The notes: generated by a model not told the origin, from the sequence alone. A stretch of DNA of 64,000 bases from an uncultured Clostridium sp. (GCA_934755305.1 CAKVLD010000005.1:1-64000), one strand, 5' to 3'. Shown: positions 8,045-19,244, counted from the stretch's first letter. Numbers and translations: made by a program.

Positions 8045-8093
8045 AAAAGAAAAATAATTAAATGGCATTTTTATAATGAATTATTTTTCTTTT
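8045..8093. repeat. Perfect 15-bp inverted repeat with a 19-base loop
   Basis: AAAAGAAAAATAATT (8045-8059) is the exact reverse complement of AATTATTTTTCTTTT (8079-8093). It lies between repeat B copy 1 and repeat A copy 2, in a 390-base region without genes. A related pair GAACC flanks both sides, so the symmetry may extend further. Function unknown. Confidence 0.7.
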
Positions 8094-8124
8094 AGAACCT
8101 TTTGACAGGCTAAAAAAAGTGACT

Positions 8125-8209
8125 TCAGTTAAGATTAAATATACTAAAAATGCTTTTATAAAATTAAGATGTAATTTAGTTAAGATAAGCGTGGCGAAGC
8201 CACTTTTTT
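8125..8209 (+). repeat. Intergenic repeat family A, copy 2
   Basis: About 95% identical to 3326-3410, including the GTGGC-GAA-GCCAC hairpin with six T. It lies upstream of the promoter for tRNA-Ser and would stop transcripts entering from the pan side. Confidence 0.8.
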
Positions 8210-8251
8210 ATTATAAAAGATAAAATTTTTTTGATTTTTATTAAAATAGTA

Positions 8252-8280
8252 TTGACATACTTTACTTATCTTGATATACT
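8252..8280 (+). promoter_or_regulatory. Promoter of the first tRNA-Ser(TGA)
   Basis: TTGACA (8252-8257), 17-base spacer, TATACT (8275-8280), 15 bases before the tRNA. Confidence 0.85.
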
Positions 8281-8295
8281 AACGAAGTAGTATCT

Positions 8296-8386
8296 GGAGA
8301 GATGGTCGAGTTGGTTTAAGGCACCGGTCTTGAAAACCGGCGTACCTTCACGGGTACCTAGGGTTCGAATCCCTATCTCTCCGCCA
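8296..8386 (+). tRNA. tRNA-Ser (TGA), copy 1
   Basis: 91 bases with the long class II variable arm (GTACCTTCACGGGTAC), acceptor GGAGAGA/TCTCTCC, discriminator G, encoded CCA, and anticodon TGA in the loop CTTGAAA. It is identical to the copy at 9383-9473. Confidence 0.96.
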
Positions 8387-8390
8387 GTTA

Positions 8391-8419
8391 AAAACCTCAA
8401 TCTTTGATTGAGGTTTTTT
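8391..8419. terminator. Terminator between tRNA-Ser and the convergent HAD gene
   Basis: Stem AAAACCTCAATC / GATTGAGGTTTT with a TTT loop and T/A runs on both sides, so it can serve both strands. Confidence 0.88.
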
Positions 8420-8430
8420 GTTATGTGAAA

Positions 8431-9246
8431 TTATTTATTTGAATGTTCTAATATAAATTTGGCTACAGCGTCTTTATCATTACTATCAATTACTTTAGTA
8501 GAAATGTTCTTTAATTCTTCAGCAGCGTTCTCTACTGCATAACACTCATCTGAAATTTTAAACATTGGAATATCATTTAGGTTATCACCAAATGTAATTA
8601 ATTTGTCAAAGTGAAAGTAATTTTTTAAATAATTTATTGCATTAGCTTTAGATGAAGAGGTATGGTAAATTTCTAAATTCATTATTTTTTTATCATATGT
8701 ATCTCTATATTTTATAGATGATATACCTGTTATTCCTTTTAATTTATTATAAAGAGAATTTACTTTATCCTCATAATCCATAATAGTAAAGTAAAGAACT
8801 CTACAATCAGAAGGAACTGAACCTTCTATAAATGTTTTATATGTACTGTCTTTACGTTCATTATAAAATTTAATTTGATAGGGATTAATTAATTTATTAT
8901 GATAAACAAATAAATGATTATCCTTTAAAGTATAAACAAATGCATTTAAATTTTCTGAGTCAATTAAGTTTTGTATAATTGGAACTAAGTTATTTTCAAG
9001 TGGTAAAGAATATAAATATTTATCATTTTGTAAATCATAAATAGCAGAACCATTCATAGTTATTATAGGTAAAGTTAAATTTATATCTTTTAGTAATTTT
9101 GAAACTGTAGCAGGGGTTCTAGCTGTAGCTACGGTAAAGTTAACATTATCTTTTAAAAATTTATTTATAAGATATTTACTGTTAGGGGACACTATTGCAT
9201 TATTATTAAGTAGAGTGCCATCTAAGTCTGAAACATATAAAAACAT
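8431..9246 (-). CDS. Cof-type HAD-IIB phosphatase
   Basis: 271 residues with HAD motif I DLDGT (nucleophile D7, acid D9), motif II/III regions TVATAR and MNGSAIYD, and motif IV GDNLNDIPMF, which together define Cof/YidA-like sugar- or nucleotide-phosphate phosphatases. The cap is the alpha/beta C2 type. The substrate is not predictable. ATG 9246 was chosen because GGAGG lies five bases upstream; a TTG four codons earlier overlaps that site. The gene lies antiparallel between two identical tRNA-Ser genes. Confidence 0.85.
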   Translation of the reverse strand: MFLYVSDLDGTLLNNNAIVSPNSKYLINKFLKDNVNFTVATARTPATVSKLLKDINLTLPIITMNGSAIYDLQNDKYLYSLPLENNLVPIIQNLIDSENLNAFVYTLKDNHLFVYHNKLINPYQIKFYNERKDSTYKTFIEGSVPSDCRVLYFTIMDYEDKVNSLYNKLKGITGISSIKYRDTYDKKIMNLEIYHTSSSKANAINYLKNYFHFDKLITFGDNLNDIPMFKISDECYAVENAAEELKNISTKVIDSNDKDAVAKFILEHSNK

Positions 9247-9338
9247 AAGTACCTCCAATGATTTTTTTATAGCTCAATTATATAATATAAAGAATAAAAA
9301 TAGTTTAAAATATAAAATAAAAAAATTTAAAAAAGTTA

Positions 9339-9367
9339 TTGACAAGTATATCTAATGCTGATATACT
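9339..9367 (+). promoter_or_regulatory. Promoter of the second tRNA-Ser(TGA)
   Basis: TTGACA (9339-9344), 17-base spacer, TATACT (9362-9367). The hexamers are the same as for copy 1 but the spacer differs. Confidence 0.85.
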
Positions 9368-9382
9368 TATTTATGTCAGCAC

Positions 9383-9473
9383 GGAGAGATGGTCGAGTTG
9401 GTTTAAGGCACCGGTCTTGAAAACCGGCGTACCTTCACGGGTACCTAGGGTTCGAATCCCTATCTCTCCGCCA
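9383..9473 (+). tRNA. tRNA-Ser (TGA), copy 2
   Basis: Base-for-base the same as the tRNA at 8296-8386: anticodon TGA, discriminator G, encoded CCA. It is cotranscribed with tRNA-Ser(GCT) 26 bases downstream. Confidence 0.96.
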
Positions 9474-9499
9474 TATATAATTTTTAATAGAAGGCACAT

Positions 9500-9590
9500 G
9501 GAGAATTACTCAAGTGGCTGAAGAGGCGCCCCTGCTAAGGGCGTAGGTCGGGCAACTGGCGCCCGGGTTCAAATCCCGGATTCTCCGCCA
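9500..9590 (+). tRNA. tRNA-Ser (GCT)
   Basis: Anticodon stem CGCCC/GGGCG with loop CTGCTAA gives anticodon GCT. It has a long variable arm, acceptor GGAGAAT/ATTCTCC, discriminator G and encoded CCA. It reads AGC/AGU serine codons. Confidence 0.95.
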
Positions 9591-9591
9591 A

Positions 9592-9622
9592 AACATCTAA
9601 CATTTAGTTAGGTGTTTTTTTT
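9592..9622 (+). terminator. Terminator of the tRNA-Ser pair
   Basis: Stem ACATCTAAC / GTTAGGTGT (one G-T) followed by eight T. Confidence 0.85.
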
Positions 9623-9696
9623 ATGTACAGGAATTTATAAAAAATTTTAAATCTCAAAGTGAGTAATACCAATGATTTGAGGGATATGAAGTGTGG

Positions 9697-9718
9697 GGCG
9701 TGGAGAAGCCACTTTTTT
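9697..9718 (+). terminator. Hairpin resembling the end of repeat A
   Basis: GCGTGG-AGAA-GCCAC followed by six T. It closely matches the terminator hairpin of family A (GCGTGGCGAAGCCAC) but lacks the upstream palindrome. Its T run is the left end of repeat B copy 2. Confidence 0.6.
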
Positions 9719-9807
9719 AACGTATAGGAAATTTTAAAACTTTTTTGAGAGCGAGCACTGATTATTACTAGCTTTCTGATATGTAAGTTGTCAAATACGT
9801 TAAAAAA
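9713..9807. repeat. Repeat family B, copy 2
   Basis: 95 bp, one base different from 7925-8019, with the same 13-bp terminal inverted repeats. The rest of the 9623-10106 gap is A+T-rich with one weak hairpin (about 9839-9877, AGAAG/CTTCT plus a T run) and no supportable gene. Confidence 0.85.
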
Positions 9808-10106
9808 TAAATATAGTTAAAATGTATAAACATTATGAGAAGCGAAGATTAGAAAAATTCACTTCTTGTTTTTTTATCTAAATATAAAGGATAAGAAAAT
9901 GTTAAAATTAATGATAAGTTACTATGAAAGCAATAAAATTTATTATGAGTTATTAACAAATGCTTAAAAAATTAGCTTGATTTTTGGATTAAAGTTAATA
10001 AAGAATAGTTTTTTTTATGAAAAACTAAAAAAATCAAAAAAAAATGTGTAACTTGTAGACAAAAAAGTAAAAAAGAGTAATAATAAGTGAAAAGGGGGAG
10101 ATAATA

Positions 10107-11873
10107 ATGAATAAGAAGTCAATAAAGAGTCTTTTAGCATTAGGGTTGACTTTATCAGCACTAATGTCTACTACACCAATAACAGCTTCAGCTGTAGAGG
10201 AGATAAGTAAAGTTAAAGATGGTATTATAGCTATGCCACATAACTTTAACAAAACTACTATAGTATCACCATTTAGAATGGGATTAGAAACTAAGTATGA
10301 TCCAAGAGGTACAAAGACTTCTAAGGTTAAGAATCAATTAAATTTGGGGACTTGCTGGGACTTTGCAGCACATGCTAATTTAGAACATTATCTTATAAAC
10401 GAAGGGGAATCTGAAAGTGATTTTTCAGAAGAATACTTAAGATGGTGGGCTATGCCTGATTCAAAAGGAATAGGATGGAAGAGAACTGATGGAGATGGAG
10501 GAAATGCAATAATTTCTTCAGGATTCTTTACTTCATGGGCTGGACCAAAGTTAGAAAAAGATATGCCTTACTATGGTTATAAAGGTGGTAGTAAACCAAG
10601 TAATTTTAATACTGCTAAAACACAAAAGAATGTAACTGATATAGTATTTATTAATGATGATAAAACAACTGTAAAAAATGCAATAAAGAAATACGGAAGT
10701 GTAGATACTGGATATTATCATGATGATTCATATTATAACTCATCTACAGCTGCATATTATTGCGGAAAGTCTAATGTACAACCAAATCATGAAGTACTTG
10801 TTGTTGGTTGGGATGATAATTATTCAAAGAATAACTTCAGAACTAAACCTAGTAGCAATGGAGCTTGGTTAGTTAAAAATAGCTGGGGGTCTAACTGGGG
10901 AGATGGAGGATACTTCTGGGTATCTTACGAAGATAAATATTTCTTAAGCTCACAATATAATATGAATGCTTGTTTTGCAGGGGTTCAAGATGTGAAAGAT
11001 GATCAAAAGTTATATCAATATGATCCATATGGAATTGTTAACACATATGGAAATGGTACAAGCTCTAAGTTAGGATTTGCTAATGTATATGATTTTAGTG
11101 AAGGATATAATCAATTAGATGGAGTTATGTTCATGACTGAATCAGCAGGTGCATCTTATGAAATTAGTTATGCTCCATATACTAATAATACGATAGATTT
11201 AAATAATAAAACAGTTTTAAAAACTGGTACTGTTGATCATTCAGGATATACTACTGTAAAAACTGATGCATTTACATTACCAACAGGTAAAGGCGCTATT
11301 ATAGTAACTTTAGATGGTTCAAAATCTAATGTACAAGTAGCTTTAGGTGATGAAGAATCTTATTCAGGATTATATACAGCAGAAGCTAATAAAGGTGAAA
11401 GTTTTGTTATAAATGGAAGTTCTGTAACTGATTTGAATGAAAGTGGTTCAAGCCCTAAGAGTCTTTCTATTAAAGCTATAACTACAAAGACAGGAACTAC
11501 TCCAACACCAACACCAGATCCTGATCCAACACCAACACCAGATCCTGATCCAACTCCGGATCCAGCATTAAGTTCAAATACAAAGTTATCTAAGTTTGTA
11601 TTAGGTAGAACAAATGTATTAAGCTGGTTAGAAGATAATGAAATAAATGCAACTATAAATTACTATACTAGTAGTTTAAGTATTGCTCTTGCAACAGAAG
11701 ATAGCAAGGCTACAATAGAATCTGTTAATGGTAAGGCTGTTGGAAGCAATAGCTATTCAGGAACATTAAGATTATCAACTTATTATGATGAATTTAGTAT
11801 TCCAATAGTTGTTAAGGCTGAGGATGGAACTAAGACAACTTATACTGTTAACTTAACAAGAAGTTACTGGTAA
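10107..11873 (+). CDS. Secreted C1 (papain-family) cysteine peptidase with cadherin-like domain
   Basis: 588 residues. Signal peptide 1-29 (KK..hydrophobic..ASA). The C1A catalytic set is visible: Q77 and C83 in NQLNLGTCWDFA, H228 in NHEVLVVGWDD, N258 in VKNSWGSNWGDGGYFW. A lectin-like segment (about 310-440) follows, as in clostridial surface peptidases of the Cwp84 type. Then come a Pro/Thr/Asp linker of TPDPDP units (about 470-490) and a C-terminal cadherin-like beta-sandwich ending KAEDGTKTTYTVNLTR. It is exported and possibly cell-surface held, but no SLH, CWB2 or LPXTG anchor is present. Single gene with GGGGGAG site and its own terminator. Confidence 0.88.
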   Translation: MNKKSIKSLLALGLTLSALMSTTPITASAVEEISKVKDGIIAMPHNFNKTTIVSPFRMGLETKYDPRGTKTSKVKNQLNLGTCWDFAAHANLEHYLINEGESESDFSEEYLRWWAMPDSKGIGWKRTDGDGGNAIISSGFFTSWAGPKLEKDMPYYGYKGGSKPSNFNTAKTQKNVTDIVFINDDKTTVKNAIKKYGSVDTGYYHDDSYYNSSTAAYYCGKSNVQPNHEVLVVGWDDNYSKNNFRTKPSSNGAWLVKNSWGSNWGDGGYFWVSYEDKYFLSSQYNMNACFAGVQDVKDDQKLYQYDPYGIVNTYGNGTSSKLGFANVYDFSEGYNQLDGVMFMTESAGASYEISYAPYTNNTIDLNNKTVLKTGTVDHSGYTTVKTDAFTLPTGKGAIIVTLDGSKSNVQVALGDEESYSGLYTAEANKGESFVINGSSVTDLNESGSSPKSLSIKAITTKTGTTPTPTPDPDPTPTPDPDPTPDPALSSNTKLSKFVLGRTNVLSWLEDNEINATINYYTSSLSIALATEDSKATIESVNGKAVGSNSYSGTLRLSTYYDEFSIPIVVKAEDGTKTTYTVNLTRSYW

Positions 11874-11893
11874 AATATAATATTAAAATATAT

Positions 11894-11943
11894 TAAAAAA
11901 GCTATTGTGTAATGGTGTTTTACTATTATACAATAGCTTTTTT
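11894..11943 (+). terminator. Terminator of the C1 peptidase gene
   Basis: AAAAAAGCTATTGT(G)TAAT / ATTATACAATAGCTTTTTT, a long stem with T run. Confidence 0.88.
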
Positions 11944-12070
11944 ATGTTATTATAATAAAAATGTTTAGAAGACATAAAAATAGTTAAATCTATTTAATGG
12001 ATAATAAAAAGGTATTTTAAATAGTTTATAGAATTTAGTTATTAATCAGAAATAATAGGAGATAAATGCT

Positions 12071-15000
12071 ATGGGTATAAGATTTATATATGGTAGAGCA
12101 GGAAGTGGTAAAAGTCATTTTTGCATAGAACAAATAAAGAAAAAGATAGAGAAAGGTATTACAAATGAACTTATTTATATAGTTCCAGAACAATATACTT
12201 TTCAAAGGGAAACTTTACTTTTGAGAGAGGCAGGAGAAAGGTCTCTACTTAAGACTAAGGTATTTAGTTTCAAAAGAATGGCACATAGAATTTTTGAGGA
12301 ATGTGGAGGAAGAGTTCATGATAGAATGAAGGATTCTGGTAGAAACATGCTTATCCATAAAATTCTCCAAGAAGATGAAGAAAATTTACAATACTTTAAT
12401 AGAATTTCAAAGGAGCAAGGATTTACAGATATAATTTCAAAAACTATAACTGAGTTTAAGAAATATAATGTGATACCAGAGAATCTTAATAATAGCTTAA
12501 AGAATATAGAGGATAAAGATCTTAAAGATAAGATTAGAGATTTATCTTTAATCTATGATGATTTTAACAAAAGTATAGCTGAAAATTTAATTGATGGAGA
12601 TGATGAATTAACTTTATTGGCAGAAAAACTTAGAGTTAATCCAGTGTATGAAGACGCAGAAGTTTGGATAGATGAATTTACTACATTTACACCTCAACAA
12701 ATAGAGGTAATTAGATGTTTGGCTAATCAGTGTAAAACTGTAAATATAACTTTATGTATGGATAGTATTAAAAATGATTCTGATGAAGAAGTAACTGATA
12801 TTTTTAATTCGATAAAAGCTACTGAATATAAAATATTAAAAATGATGAAAGACAATAATATAAGCTATATGGAACCTATTGATCTTAATAAAGAGATTCC
12901 ATATAGATTTAAGGAAAATAAAGAACTTAGTCATTTAGAAAAGTATTTTTTTACTTATCCATTTAAAAAATTTAACAATAAAGTTGATACAATGAGATTA
13001 TATAAAGCAAATAATTCTTATGATGAAATAGAGGCTGTAGCAAAAGAAATAATAAGACTTGTACGTGATGAAAATTATAGATATAGAGATATTTCAGTTG
13101 TTTGTAGAGATATAGATGTATATGAAAAAATAACAACTGTTATATTTAATCAATATGATATTCCTTTCTTTTTAGATAAGAAGATAGATATTTTAAATAA
13201 CCCTATGGTTATTTTGATTTTATCAGCAATTGAAATACATCTTAGAAATTGGTCTTATGAAACTGTATTTAAATATTTAAAAAGCGGTTTAGTAAATATA
13301 GATAGAGATGAAATTGATGTACTTGAAAATTATGTTTTAGCTAATGGAATTAAGGGATATAAGTGGACTATAGAACTTGAAGTTAAGGAAGATTCAGAAG
13401 AAGAGCTTTCAGAGGAAAATGAGATTATTAATATAATGCTAAAGGTTAGAGAGCCTTTAATGAAATTCCATAAGGCTATAGCTAAAGGAAAAAATGTAAG
13501 GAGTATTTGTACTTCAATATATGAATTTTTAGTAGAGCTTGAAGTTTTTGATACAGTTGAGAAATGGATTAAGAAATTTGATGAAATAGGATTGCAAAAT
13601 AAGGTTAAGGAATATGAACAAGTTCCTGAAATAGTTATGGATATATTAAATCAAGCTGTTGAAGTTATGGGAAATGATATATTAGATCCTTCTGAATTTT
13701 ATAAGATTTTACTTGCTGGTTTTGAAAGTAAGGAAATAGGTGTTATACCAGTTGCTTTAGATCAAGTTAATGTAGGCGATATAGCTAGAATAAAGGGTAG
13801 AGAAGTAATTGCTTTATTTATTATAGGTGTAAATGATGGTGTTTTACCTGCTGCTAATAAGGAAGAAGGAATACTTTCTGATAGAGATAGAGATATTTTA
13901 AAAGATCTTGGAGTGGAGTTATCCTCAACTACTAGAGCTAAGGTTTTTGAAGAACAATTTATGGTTTATACTGCTATAACTTTAGCAAGTAAGTTCTTAA
14001 TGATTACTTATCCTATGGCTGATTTTGAAGGTAAATCTTTAAGACCTTCTATTATTATTCCAAGGATAAAAAGAATTTTTCCAAAGTTAATTGAGGAAAG
14101 TGAAATTTATAATCTTAGAGATAGAAGAGATAAGTATCCTGATATAATTTCACCTATTCCCACTTTTAATAAATTAATATTAGCTTTAAGAAGAAATTAT
14201 GAAAATGAAGTTATTGAAGAGTATTGGAAAGAAGTATTTGCTTGGTATAAATCTAAAGAAGAATTTAATAATAGATATGGTAATGTACTTGAAGGCCTAA
14301 ATTACAGTAATATTGGTAATGTGATGGCTCGTGATAAGGTTAAGGAATTATATAGTACTAATGGCGGAAGATTATTATTTAGTGTATCAAGGCTTGAAAA
14401 GTATGCAGAGTGTCCTTTTTCTTATTTTATTCAATATGGTTTAAAGGCTAGAGATAGAAAAATATATGAGTTTACAGCTCCAGATTTAGGTTCATTTATG
14501 CATGATATATTAGATGAATTTACTAATAAGATAAAAAGAGAAAAAATAGCATGGTCAGAGTTAAATGCTGATAAGTGCAGAAAACTAGTAGGTGATTTAG
14601 TAGAAACTAAGTTAAGAGAAGATAGTGGTTCTATTCTTAATAGTAGTAAGAGATATAAATACTTTACTAATAGATTTAAAAGAGTTATTACAAAGTCTGT
14701 GTCTGTAATTTCAGAACAAATGAGAAGAGGACAATTTGAGGTATTTAGTAATGAATTTGTTTTTGGAAGTTTTAATGATGGAGCTCCTATAAAGTTAAGT
14801 TTACCTTCTGGTGAAGAGGTATTTTTAACAGGAAGAATAGATAGAATAGATACATTAGATATGAATGGAAATACTTATGTAAGAGTAATTGATTATAAAT
14901 CAGGGGCAAAGAAATTTGATTTAAATGAATTGTATTATGGACTTCAAATGCAGTTATTGGTTTATTTAGATGCTATACTTAGAAATTCAGAGTATATTTT

Positions 15001-15517
15001 AAGACATCAAGCAATGCCAGGAGCAATTCTTTATTTTAGGATAGATGATCCTATAATTAAAAGTAAGACTGAGTTAGAAGACGAAGAGATAAGGGAGCAA
15101 GTTCTTCAGAAATTAAAGATGAATGGGCTTTTATTAAAGGATGCAGAGCTTGTTAGAGCTATGGATAATAACATGGAAACTTATTCTTTAGTTATTCCAG
15201 CAACTTTTAAGAAAGATGGAGATTTTTCTGCTAATAGTTCTGTAGTTACTGAAGAGCAGTTTAATATATTAAGGGAATATGTAGGAAGTAAGATGGTAGA
15301 GCTTTGTGAGGATATGCTTAGTGGAAAAATAAGAATAGAGCCTTGCAAAAGTCAATCTACAACTTATTGTGAATACTGTGATTATTCAGCTATATGTCAG
15401 TTTGATACCAGTATAAAAGATAATAAATATAAGCTTGTCATAAAGAAAGATGAAGAGGAGATATGGAGAAGAATGAAGGACGTAGTGAAGGGAGGTTCTA
15501 ATGATGGGCAAAACTAG
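12071..15517 (+). CDS. addB: ATP-dependent helicase/deoxyribonuclease subunit B
   Basis: 1148 residues, full AddB length. Walker A GRAGSGKS (8-15) sits at the N-terminus. The C-terminal nuclease domain has DYKSGAK, and an iron-sulfur staple is formed by a cysteine in AECPFSYF plus C1100, C1103 and C1109 near the end. With AddA it forms the Firmicute counterpart of RecBCD: it resects double-strand ends and responds to Chi. Its last 17 bases overlap the start of addA, indicating translational coupling. Confidence 0.95.
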   Translation: MGIRFIYGRAGSGKSHFCIEQIKKKIEKGITNELIYIVPEQYTFQRETLLLREAGERSLLKTKVFSFKRMAHRIFEECGGRVHDRMKDSGRNMLIHKILQEDEENLQYFNRISKEQGFTDIISKTITEFKKYNVIPENLNNSLKNIEDKDLKDKIRDLSLIYDDFNKSIAENLIDGDDELTLLAEKLRVNPVYEDAEVWIDEFTTFTPQQIEVIRCLANQCKTVNITLCMDSIKNDSDEEVTDIFNSIKATEYKILKMMKDNNISYMEPIDLNKEIPYRFKENKELSHLEKYFFTYPFKKFNNKVDTMRLYKANNSYDEIEAVAKEIIRLVRDENYRYRDISVVCRDIDVYEKITTVIFNQYDIPFFLDKKIDILNNPMVILILSAIEIHLRNWSYETVFKYLKSGLVNIDRDEIDVLENYVLANGIKGYKWTIELEVKEDSEEELSEENEIINIMLKVREPLMKFHKAIAKGKNVRSICTSIYEFLVELEVFDTVEKWIKKFDEIGLQNKVKEYEQVPEIVMDILNQAVEVMGNDILDPSEFYKILLAGFESKEIGVIPVALDQVNVGDIARIKGREVIALFIIGVNDGVLPAANKEEGILSDRDRDILKDLGVELSSTTRAKVFEEQFMVYTAITLASKFLMITYPMADFEGKSLRPSIIIPRIKRIFPKLIEESEIYNLRDRRDKYPDIISPIPTFNKLILALRRNYENEVIEEYWKEVFAWYKSKEEFNNRYGNVLEGLNYSNIGNVMARDKVKELYSTNGGRLLFSVSRLEKYAECPFSYFIQYGLKARDRKIYEFTAPDLGSFMHDILDEFTNKIKREKIAWSELNADKCRKLVGDLVETKLREDSGSILNSSKRYKYFTNRFKRVITKSVSVISEQMRRGQFEVFSNEFVFGSFNDGAPIKLSLPSGEEVFLTGRIDRIDTLDMNGNTYVRVIDYKSGAKKFDLNELYYGLQMQLLVYLDAILRNSEYILRHQAMPGAILYFRIDDPIIKSKTELEDEEIREQVLQKLKMNGLLLKDAELVRAMDNNMETYSLVIPATFKKDGDFSANSSVVTEEQFNILREYVGSKMVELCEDMLSGKIRIEPCKSQSTTYCEYCDYSAICQFDTSIKDNKYKLVIKKDEEEIWRRMKDVVKGGSNDGQN

Positions 15518-18500
15518 ATGGACTGATGAACAGTTACAAGCAATAGAAACTAGAAAGTGTAATTTGTTAATTGCAGCAGCAGCAGGTTCAGGTAAAACAG
15601 CAGTATTAGTAGAAAGAATAATTAGAATTATCACTAATGAAGAAAGTCCTGTAGATATTGATAGGTTATTAGTAGTAACTTTTACTAGTGCAGCAGCTGC
15701 TGAAATGAGGGAAAGGATTGCTAGTGCTATAACTAAAGCATTGGAGGTCAATCCAAATTCTAAGAATTTGCAAAAGCAGTTAACTTTATTAAGTAGAGCT
15801 AATATTACTACTATGCATTCTTTTTGTTTAGATGTTATAAAAAATAATTTTCATATAATAGATTTAGATCCTGGTTTTAGAATATTAGATGAAACAGAAG
15901 GTACTTTATTAAAAGGTGAAATTATAGAGGAATTATTTGAGGATAAGTATGAAGCAGAGGATGAAAGTTTTTTAAATCTAATAGAAGCTTATAGTGGTAC
16001 TCGTGATGATGAAAAAGTAAAGGAAATAGTATTGGATTTATATAGATTTGCCATGAGTGGACCATGGCCTGAGAAGTGGCTTAGAGAGAAGGCTGAAGCT
16101 TTTAATATACAAAGTAAAGATGAATTATCTGAAACTGAATGGGTTAAGGTTCTTACGGAGAATTTAGAGTTAGAAATTAGAGCTTTAATAAGTATGCTAG
16201 AAAAGGCTATAGAAATATGTAACGAGGTGGAAGGATTAGAGCCATATTTAGAAAACTTAGATATGGATATGATGTCCTTAAAAAGTATAGAAGAATCTCT
16301 TAATAAAGGTCTGGATGATATATATAAATGTTTAGTAAGTACTAAGTTTTCAAAGCTTAAAACTGTAAGAAAAAATAATGTATCAGACCCAGAAGCACAG
16401 GAAAGGGTAAAAGATATAAGAAATGTTATTAAGAAAAAGATAGGAAAACTTAATGAAGATATATTCTTTATGTGTCCTGATGATATGCTTATTTCTATAA
16501 AGGAATCTTATCCATACATGAAGGAGCTTACAGAGCTTGTTATAGAATTTGAAGAAAGATTTTCTTTAGCTAAGAAGAGTAAGGGGGCATTGGATTTCAA
16601 TGACTTAGAGCATTTATGTTTAAAGATATTAACTAATGAAGACTCCAATGTGGCTGAGAACTTTAAGGAATATTTTGATGAAGTTTTGGTGGATGAATAT
16701 CAGGATTCTAATAATGTTCAAGAAGCTATAATTGATTTGGTGTCAAGAAAGTATACAGATGATCCAAATGTATTCATGGTTGGTGATGTTAAGCAAAGTA
16801 TTTATAGATTTAGACAGGCAAAACCAGAGTTATTTTTAGATAAGTATCAAACTTATTCTAAAGATGAAGGTAAAAATAGAAAGATTCAATTATATAAAAA
16901 CTTTAGAAGTAGATATGAAGTAATAAATGCTGTTAATTATGTTTTTAAACAAATAATGTCCAAGGAAGTAGGAGAACTTGAGTATACAGATGAAGAAGCT
17001 CTTAATTTAGGAGCAAATTATAAAGAAATAGAAGAAAAAAATGTTATTACAGGTGGTGAAGTTGAACTTCATATATTAGATAAATCTGGAGTGAAAAATG
17101 AAGAAGAGGAAACAGATTTAGTAGAAGATGACGAAGAAGAGGATATTGGAGCTATCAACTTAGAAGCAAGAATAGTAGCTGAGAGAATTAAAAAACTATT
17201 ATCTAAAAAAGAAGGAGAAATATTTAAGGTCTTAGATAAAGAAACAGGAGAATATAGATCTGTTACTTATAAAGATATAGTTATTTTATTAAGAGCAACT
17301 AAGAATTGGTCTGAAGTGTTTTTAGATGAACTAGGTGCTCAAGGAATTCCTGTATATGCTGATACTGGTTCAGGATATTTTGAATCCATAGAAATAAGAA
17401 CTATTATGTCTTTATTAAAAGTTATAGATAATCCTATGCAAGATGTTCCTATGATAGCTTTATTAAAATCTCCTATAATGAATTTTACTTTTGATGAGTT
17501 AGCAGATATTAGACTTATTAATAAGGAAAGATATTTTTATGAAAATATAAAAGTTATAGCTTCAGAATTTTATGAAGAAAATCTTGCTTTAAAAGAGAAA
17601 TGTATTTCTTTTTTAAATAGGTTAGAAGGCTGGAGAGAAAGGGCTGTTTATACTGCTATAGATGAATTTATTTGGTTTTTATATATGGATACTGCTTATT
17701 ATGGATATGTTGGAGCTATGCCTAATGGAGTATTAAGACAAGCAAATTTAAGAATATTGTTTCAAAGGGCAAAACAGTATGAGCAAACAAGTTTTAAAGG
17801 TTTATTTAACTTTATAAACTTTATTAATAAATTAAGAAAATCATCTGGAGATATGGGAAGTGCAAAGATCTTAGGTGAAAATGAAGACGTTGTTAGAATT
17901 ATGAGTATTCATAAGAGTAAAGGTCTTGAATTCCCAGTAGTATTTCTAGCTGGTTCTGGAAAACAGTTTAATCTAATGGATCTAAACAAAAATATTTTAT
18001 ATCACGAAGAACTTGGGTTAGGTCCAGATTTAGTTGATTTAGAGAAGAGGGTAAGTTATAGTACTTTACCAAAAGAAGCTATAAAGCAAAGAATAAGATT
18101 AGAAACCTTATCAGAAGAAATGAGAATACTTTATGTTGCTTTTACTAGAGCAAAAGAAAAGTTAATAATAACTGGTGCTACTTCTAATGTAGAGAAGTGG
18201 ATAAAAAATTGTTGCACAGCAGCTAGTATAGAAAGAGATATTATTAGTTCTTCAGAAGTCCTTAAAGGAAAATCATATTTAGATTGGATTGGGATGGCTA
18301 TATGCAAGCATAGAGATGGTGAAAGTTTAAGAGAAATGTTAGGGTCTGTGGATATCTCTATAAAAGATGACTTATCCACATGGAGAACAAGAGTATGGAC
18401 AAAATCAGAGTTAATTGGGGATAAAAATGACGAGGCTGTGGATAAAATCGATGAAGATAACCTGTTGATAAATTCTGAAGTTGAAGCTGTGGATAAAGAA

Positions 18501-19211
18501 ATAGAAAGAAGATTAGGATTTTCTTATGAATTTAAAGAATCTACTACAATGAAAAGTAACTTTTCAGTTTCTGATTTGAAGAAAAAGAATTATGAGGATT
18601 TAGAAGAAATAGAAAGTGAAGAATTATTTAAAGAAAAGATAGAAATTAAGCCTAAGTTTTTACAAGAGGAAAAAGGAATAACAGCAGCTGAAAGAGGTAC
18701 TGCTATGCATTTTGTTATGCAAAAATTAGACTTAACTAGAGTAAGTACAATTAATGAAATAAAAGATCAGCTTAAGGAATTAGTAGATAGAGAATTATTA
18801 AGCAATGAAGAATTTAAATCTATTAGACCTAATAAGATATTTAATTTCTTTAAAAGTAAATTAGGAAAGAGATTATTAAATGCTTTTAATAATGGAGAGG
18901 AAATTTACAGAGAATTACCGTTTTATACAGAGATAAGTGTTACAGAAACTGATAATACTTTATCTAAGTCCCTTGAAGGCGAAAAGGTAAGACTTCAAGG
19001 AGTTATAGATTGCTTTTTCTATGAAGGGGATAATTTAATACTATTAGATTATAAAACTGATTATGTAGAAAAAGGTAATGAAGAAGAAATGGAAAAGAAA
19101 TATTTAGTTCAAATTAATTACTATAGAAATGCCTTAGAAAAGATAACAGGGAAAAAGGTAACTGAGAGCTATTTATATCTATTCTATTTAGATAAAGAGA
19201 TGTTGATTTAA
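15501..19211 (+). CDS. addA: ATP-dependent helicase/nuclease subunit A
   Basis: 1236 residues. UvrD-like SF1 helicase: Walker A AAGSGKT (to T33), motif II DEYQDSN (about 397), [14 protein letters not shown], and motif [14 protein letters not shown]. The C-terminal RecB-type nuclease has ..GVIDCFF.. and LLDYKTD (D1183, K1185). It partners AddB in recombinational repair. GGGAGG lies five bases before ATG 15501. The poorly conserved linker around residues 950-1000 contains five DnaA-box-like sequences at DNA level (see 18347-18496). The gene ends at a hairpin shared with the convergent cca gene. Confidence 0.96.
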   Translation: MMGKTRWTDEQLQAIETRKCNLLIAAAAGSGKTAVLVERIIRIITNEESPVDIDRLLVVTFTSAAAAEMRERIASAITKALEVNPNSKNLQKQLTLLSRANITTMHSFCLDVIKNNFHIIDLDPGFRILDETEGTLLKGEIIEELFEDKYEAEDESFLNLIEAYSGTRDDEKVKEIVLDLYRFAMSGPWPEKWLREKAEAFNIQSKDELSETEWVKVLTENLELEIRALISMLEKAIEICNEVEGLEPYLENLDMDMMSLKSIEESLNKGLDDIYKCLVSTKFSKLKTVRKNNVSDPEAQERVKDIRNVIKKKIGKLNEDIFFMCPDDMLISIKESYPYMKELTELVIEFEERFSLAKKSKGALDFNDLEHLCLKILTNEDSNVAENFKEYFDEVLVDEYQDSNNVQEAIIDLVSRKYTDDPNVFMVGDVKQSIYRFRQAKPELFLDKYQTYSKDEGKNRKIQLYKNFRSRYEVINAVNYVFKQIMSKEVGELEYTDEEALNLGANYKEIEEKNVITGGEVELHILDKSGVKNEEEETDLVEDDEEEDIGAINLEARIVAERIKKLLSKKEGEIFKVLDKETGEYRSVTYKDIVILLRATKNWSEVFLDELGAQGIPVYADTGSGYFESIEIRTIMSLLKVIDNPMQDVPMIALLKSPIMNFTFDELADIRLINKERYFYENIKVIASEFYEENLALKEKCISFLNRLEGWRERAVYTAIDEFIWFLYMDTAYYGYVGAMPNGVLRQANLRILFQRAKQYEQTSFKGLFNFINFINKLRKSSGDMGSAKILGENEDVVRIMSIHKSKGLEFPVVFLAGSGKQFNLMDLNKNILYHEELGLGPDLVDLEKRVSYSTLPKEAIKQRIRLETLSEEMRILYVAFTRAKEKLIITGATSNVEKWIKNCCTAASIERDIISSSEVLKGKSYLDWIGMAICKHRDGESLREMLGSVDISIKDDLSTWRTRVWTKSELIGDKNDEAVDKIDEDNLLINSEVEAVDKEIERRLGFSYEFKESTTMKSNFSVSDLKKKNYEDLEEIESEELFKEKIEIKPKFLQEEKGITAAERGTAMHFVMQKLDLTRVSTINEIKDQLKELVDRELLSNEEFKSIRPNKIFNFFKSKLGKRLLNAFNNGEEIYRELPFYTEISVTETDNTLSKSLEGEKVRLQGVIDCFFYEGDNLILLDYKTDYVEKGNEEEMEKKYLVQINYYRNALEKITGKKVTESYLYLFYLDKEMLI
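18347..18496. promoter_or_regulatory. Cluster of DnaA-box-like sequences inside addA
   Basis: Perfect 9-mers TTATCCACA/TGTGGATAA at 18372-18380, 18437-18445 and 18488-18496, plus one-mismatch forms at 18347-18355 (TGTGGATAT) and 18463-18471 (TGTTGATAA). Five sites in 150 bp inside a coding linker. Binding by DnaA is inference. Confidence 0.4.
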
Positions 19212-19212
19212 A

Positions 19213-19244
19213 AAGAAAGTGCCAGATTATATGGCACTTTCTTT
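19213..19244. terminator. Bidirectional terminator between addA and cca
   Basis: AAAGAAAGTGCCA / TGGCACTTTCTTT with a GATTATA loop. Part of the stem encodes the last codons of cca. Confidence 0.85.

Noticed and set aside
9339..9521. 60-codon plus-strand open frame covering tRNA-Ser copy 2
   Set aside because: It is the promoter and tRNA sequence read through by chance; the tRNA explains the conservation.
9839..9877. Weak hairpin with T run that might end a small RNA
   Set aside because: Stem has a mismatch and a long loop, and no promoter or transcript start could be placed upstream.
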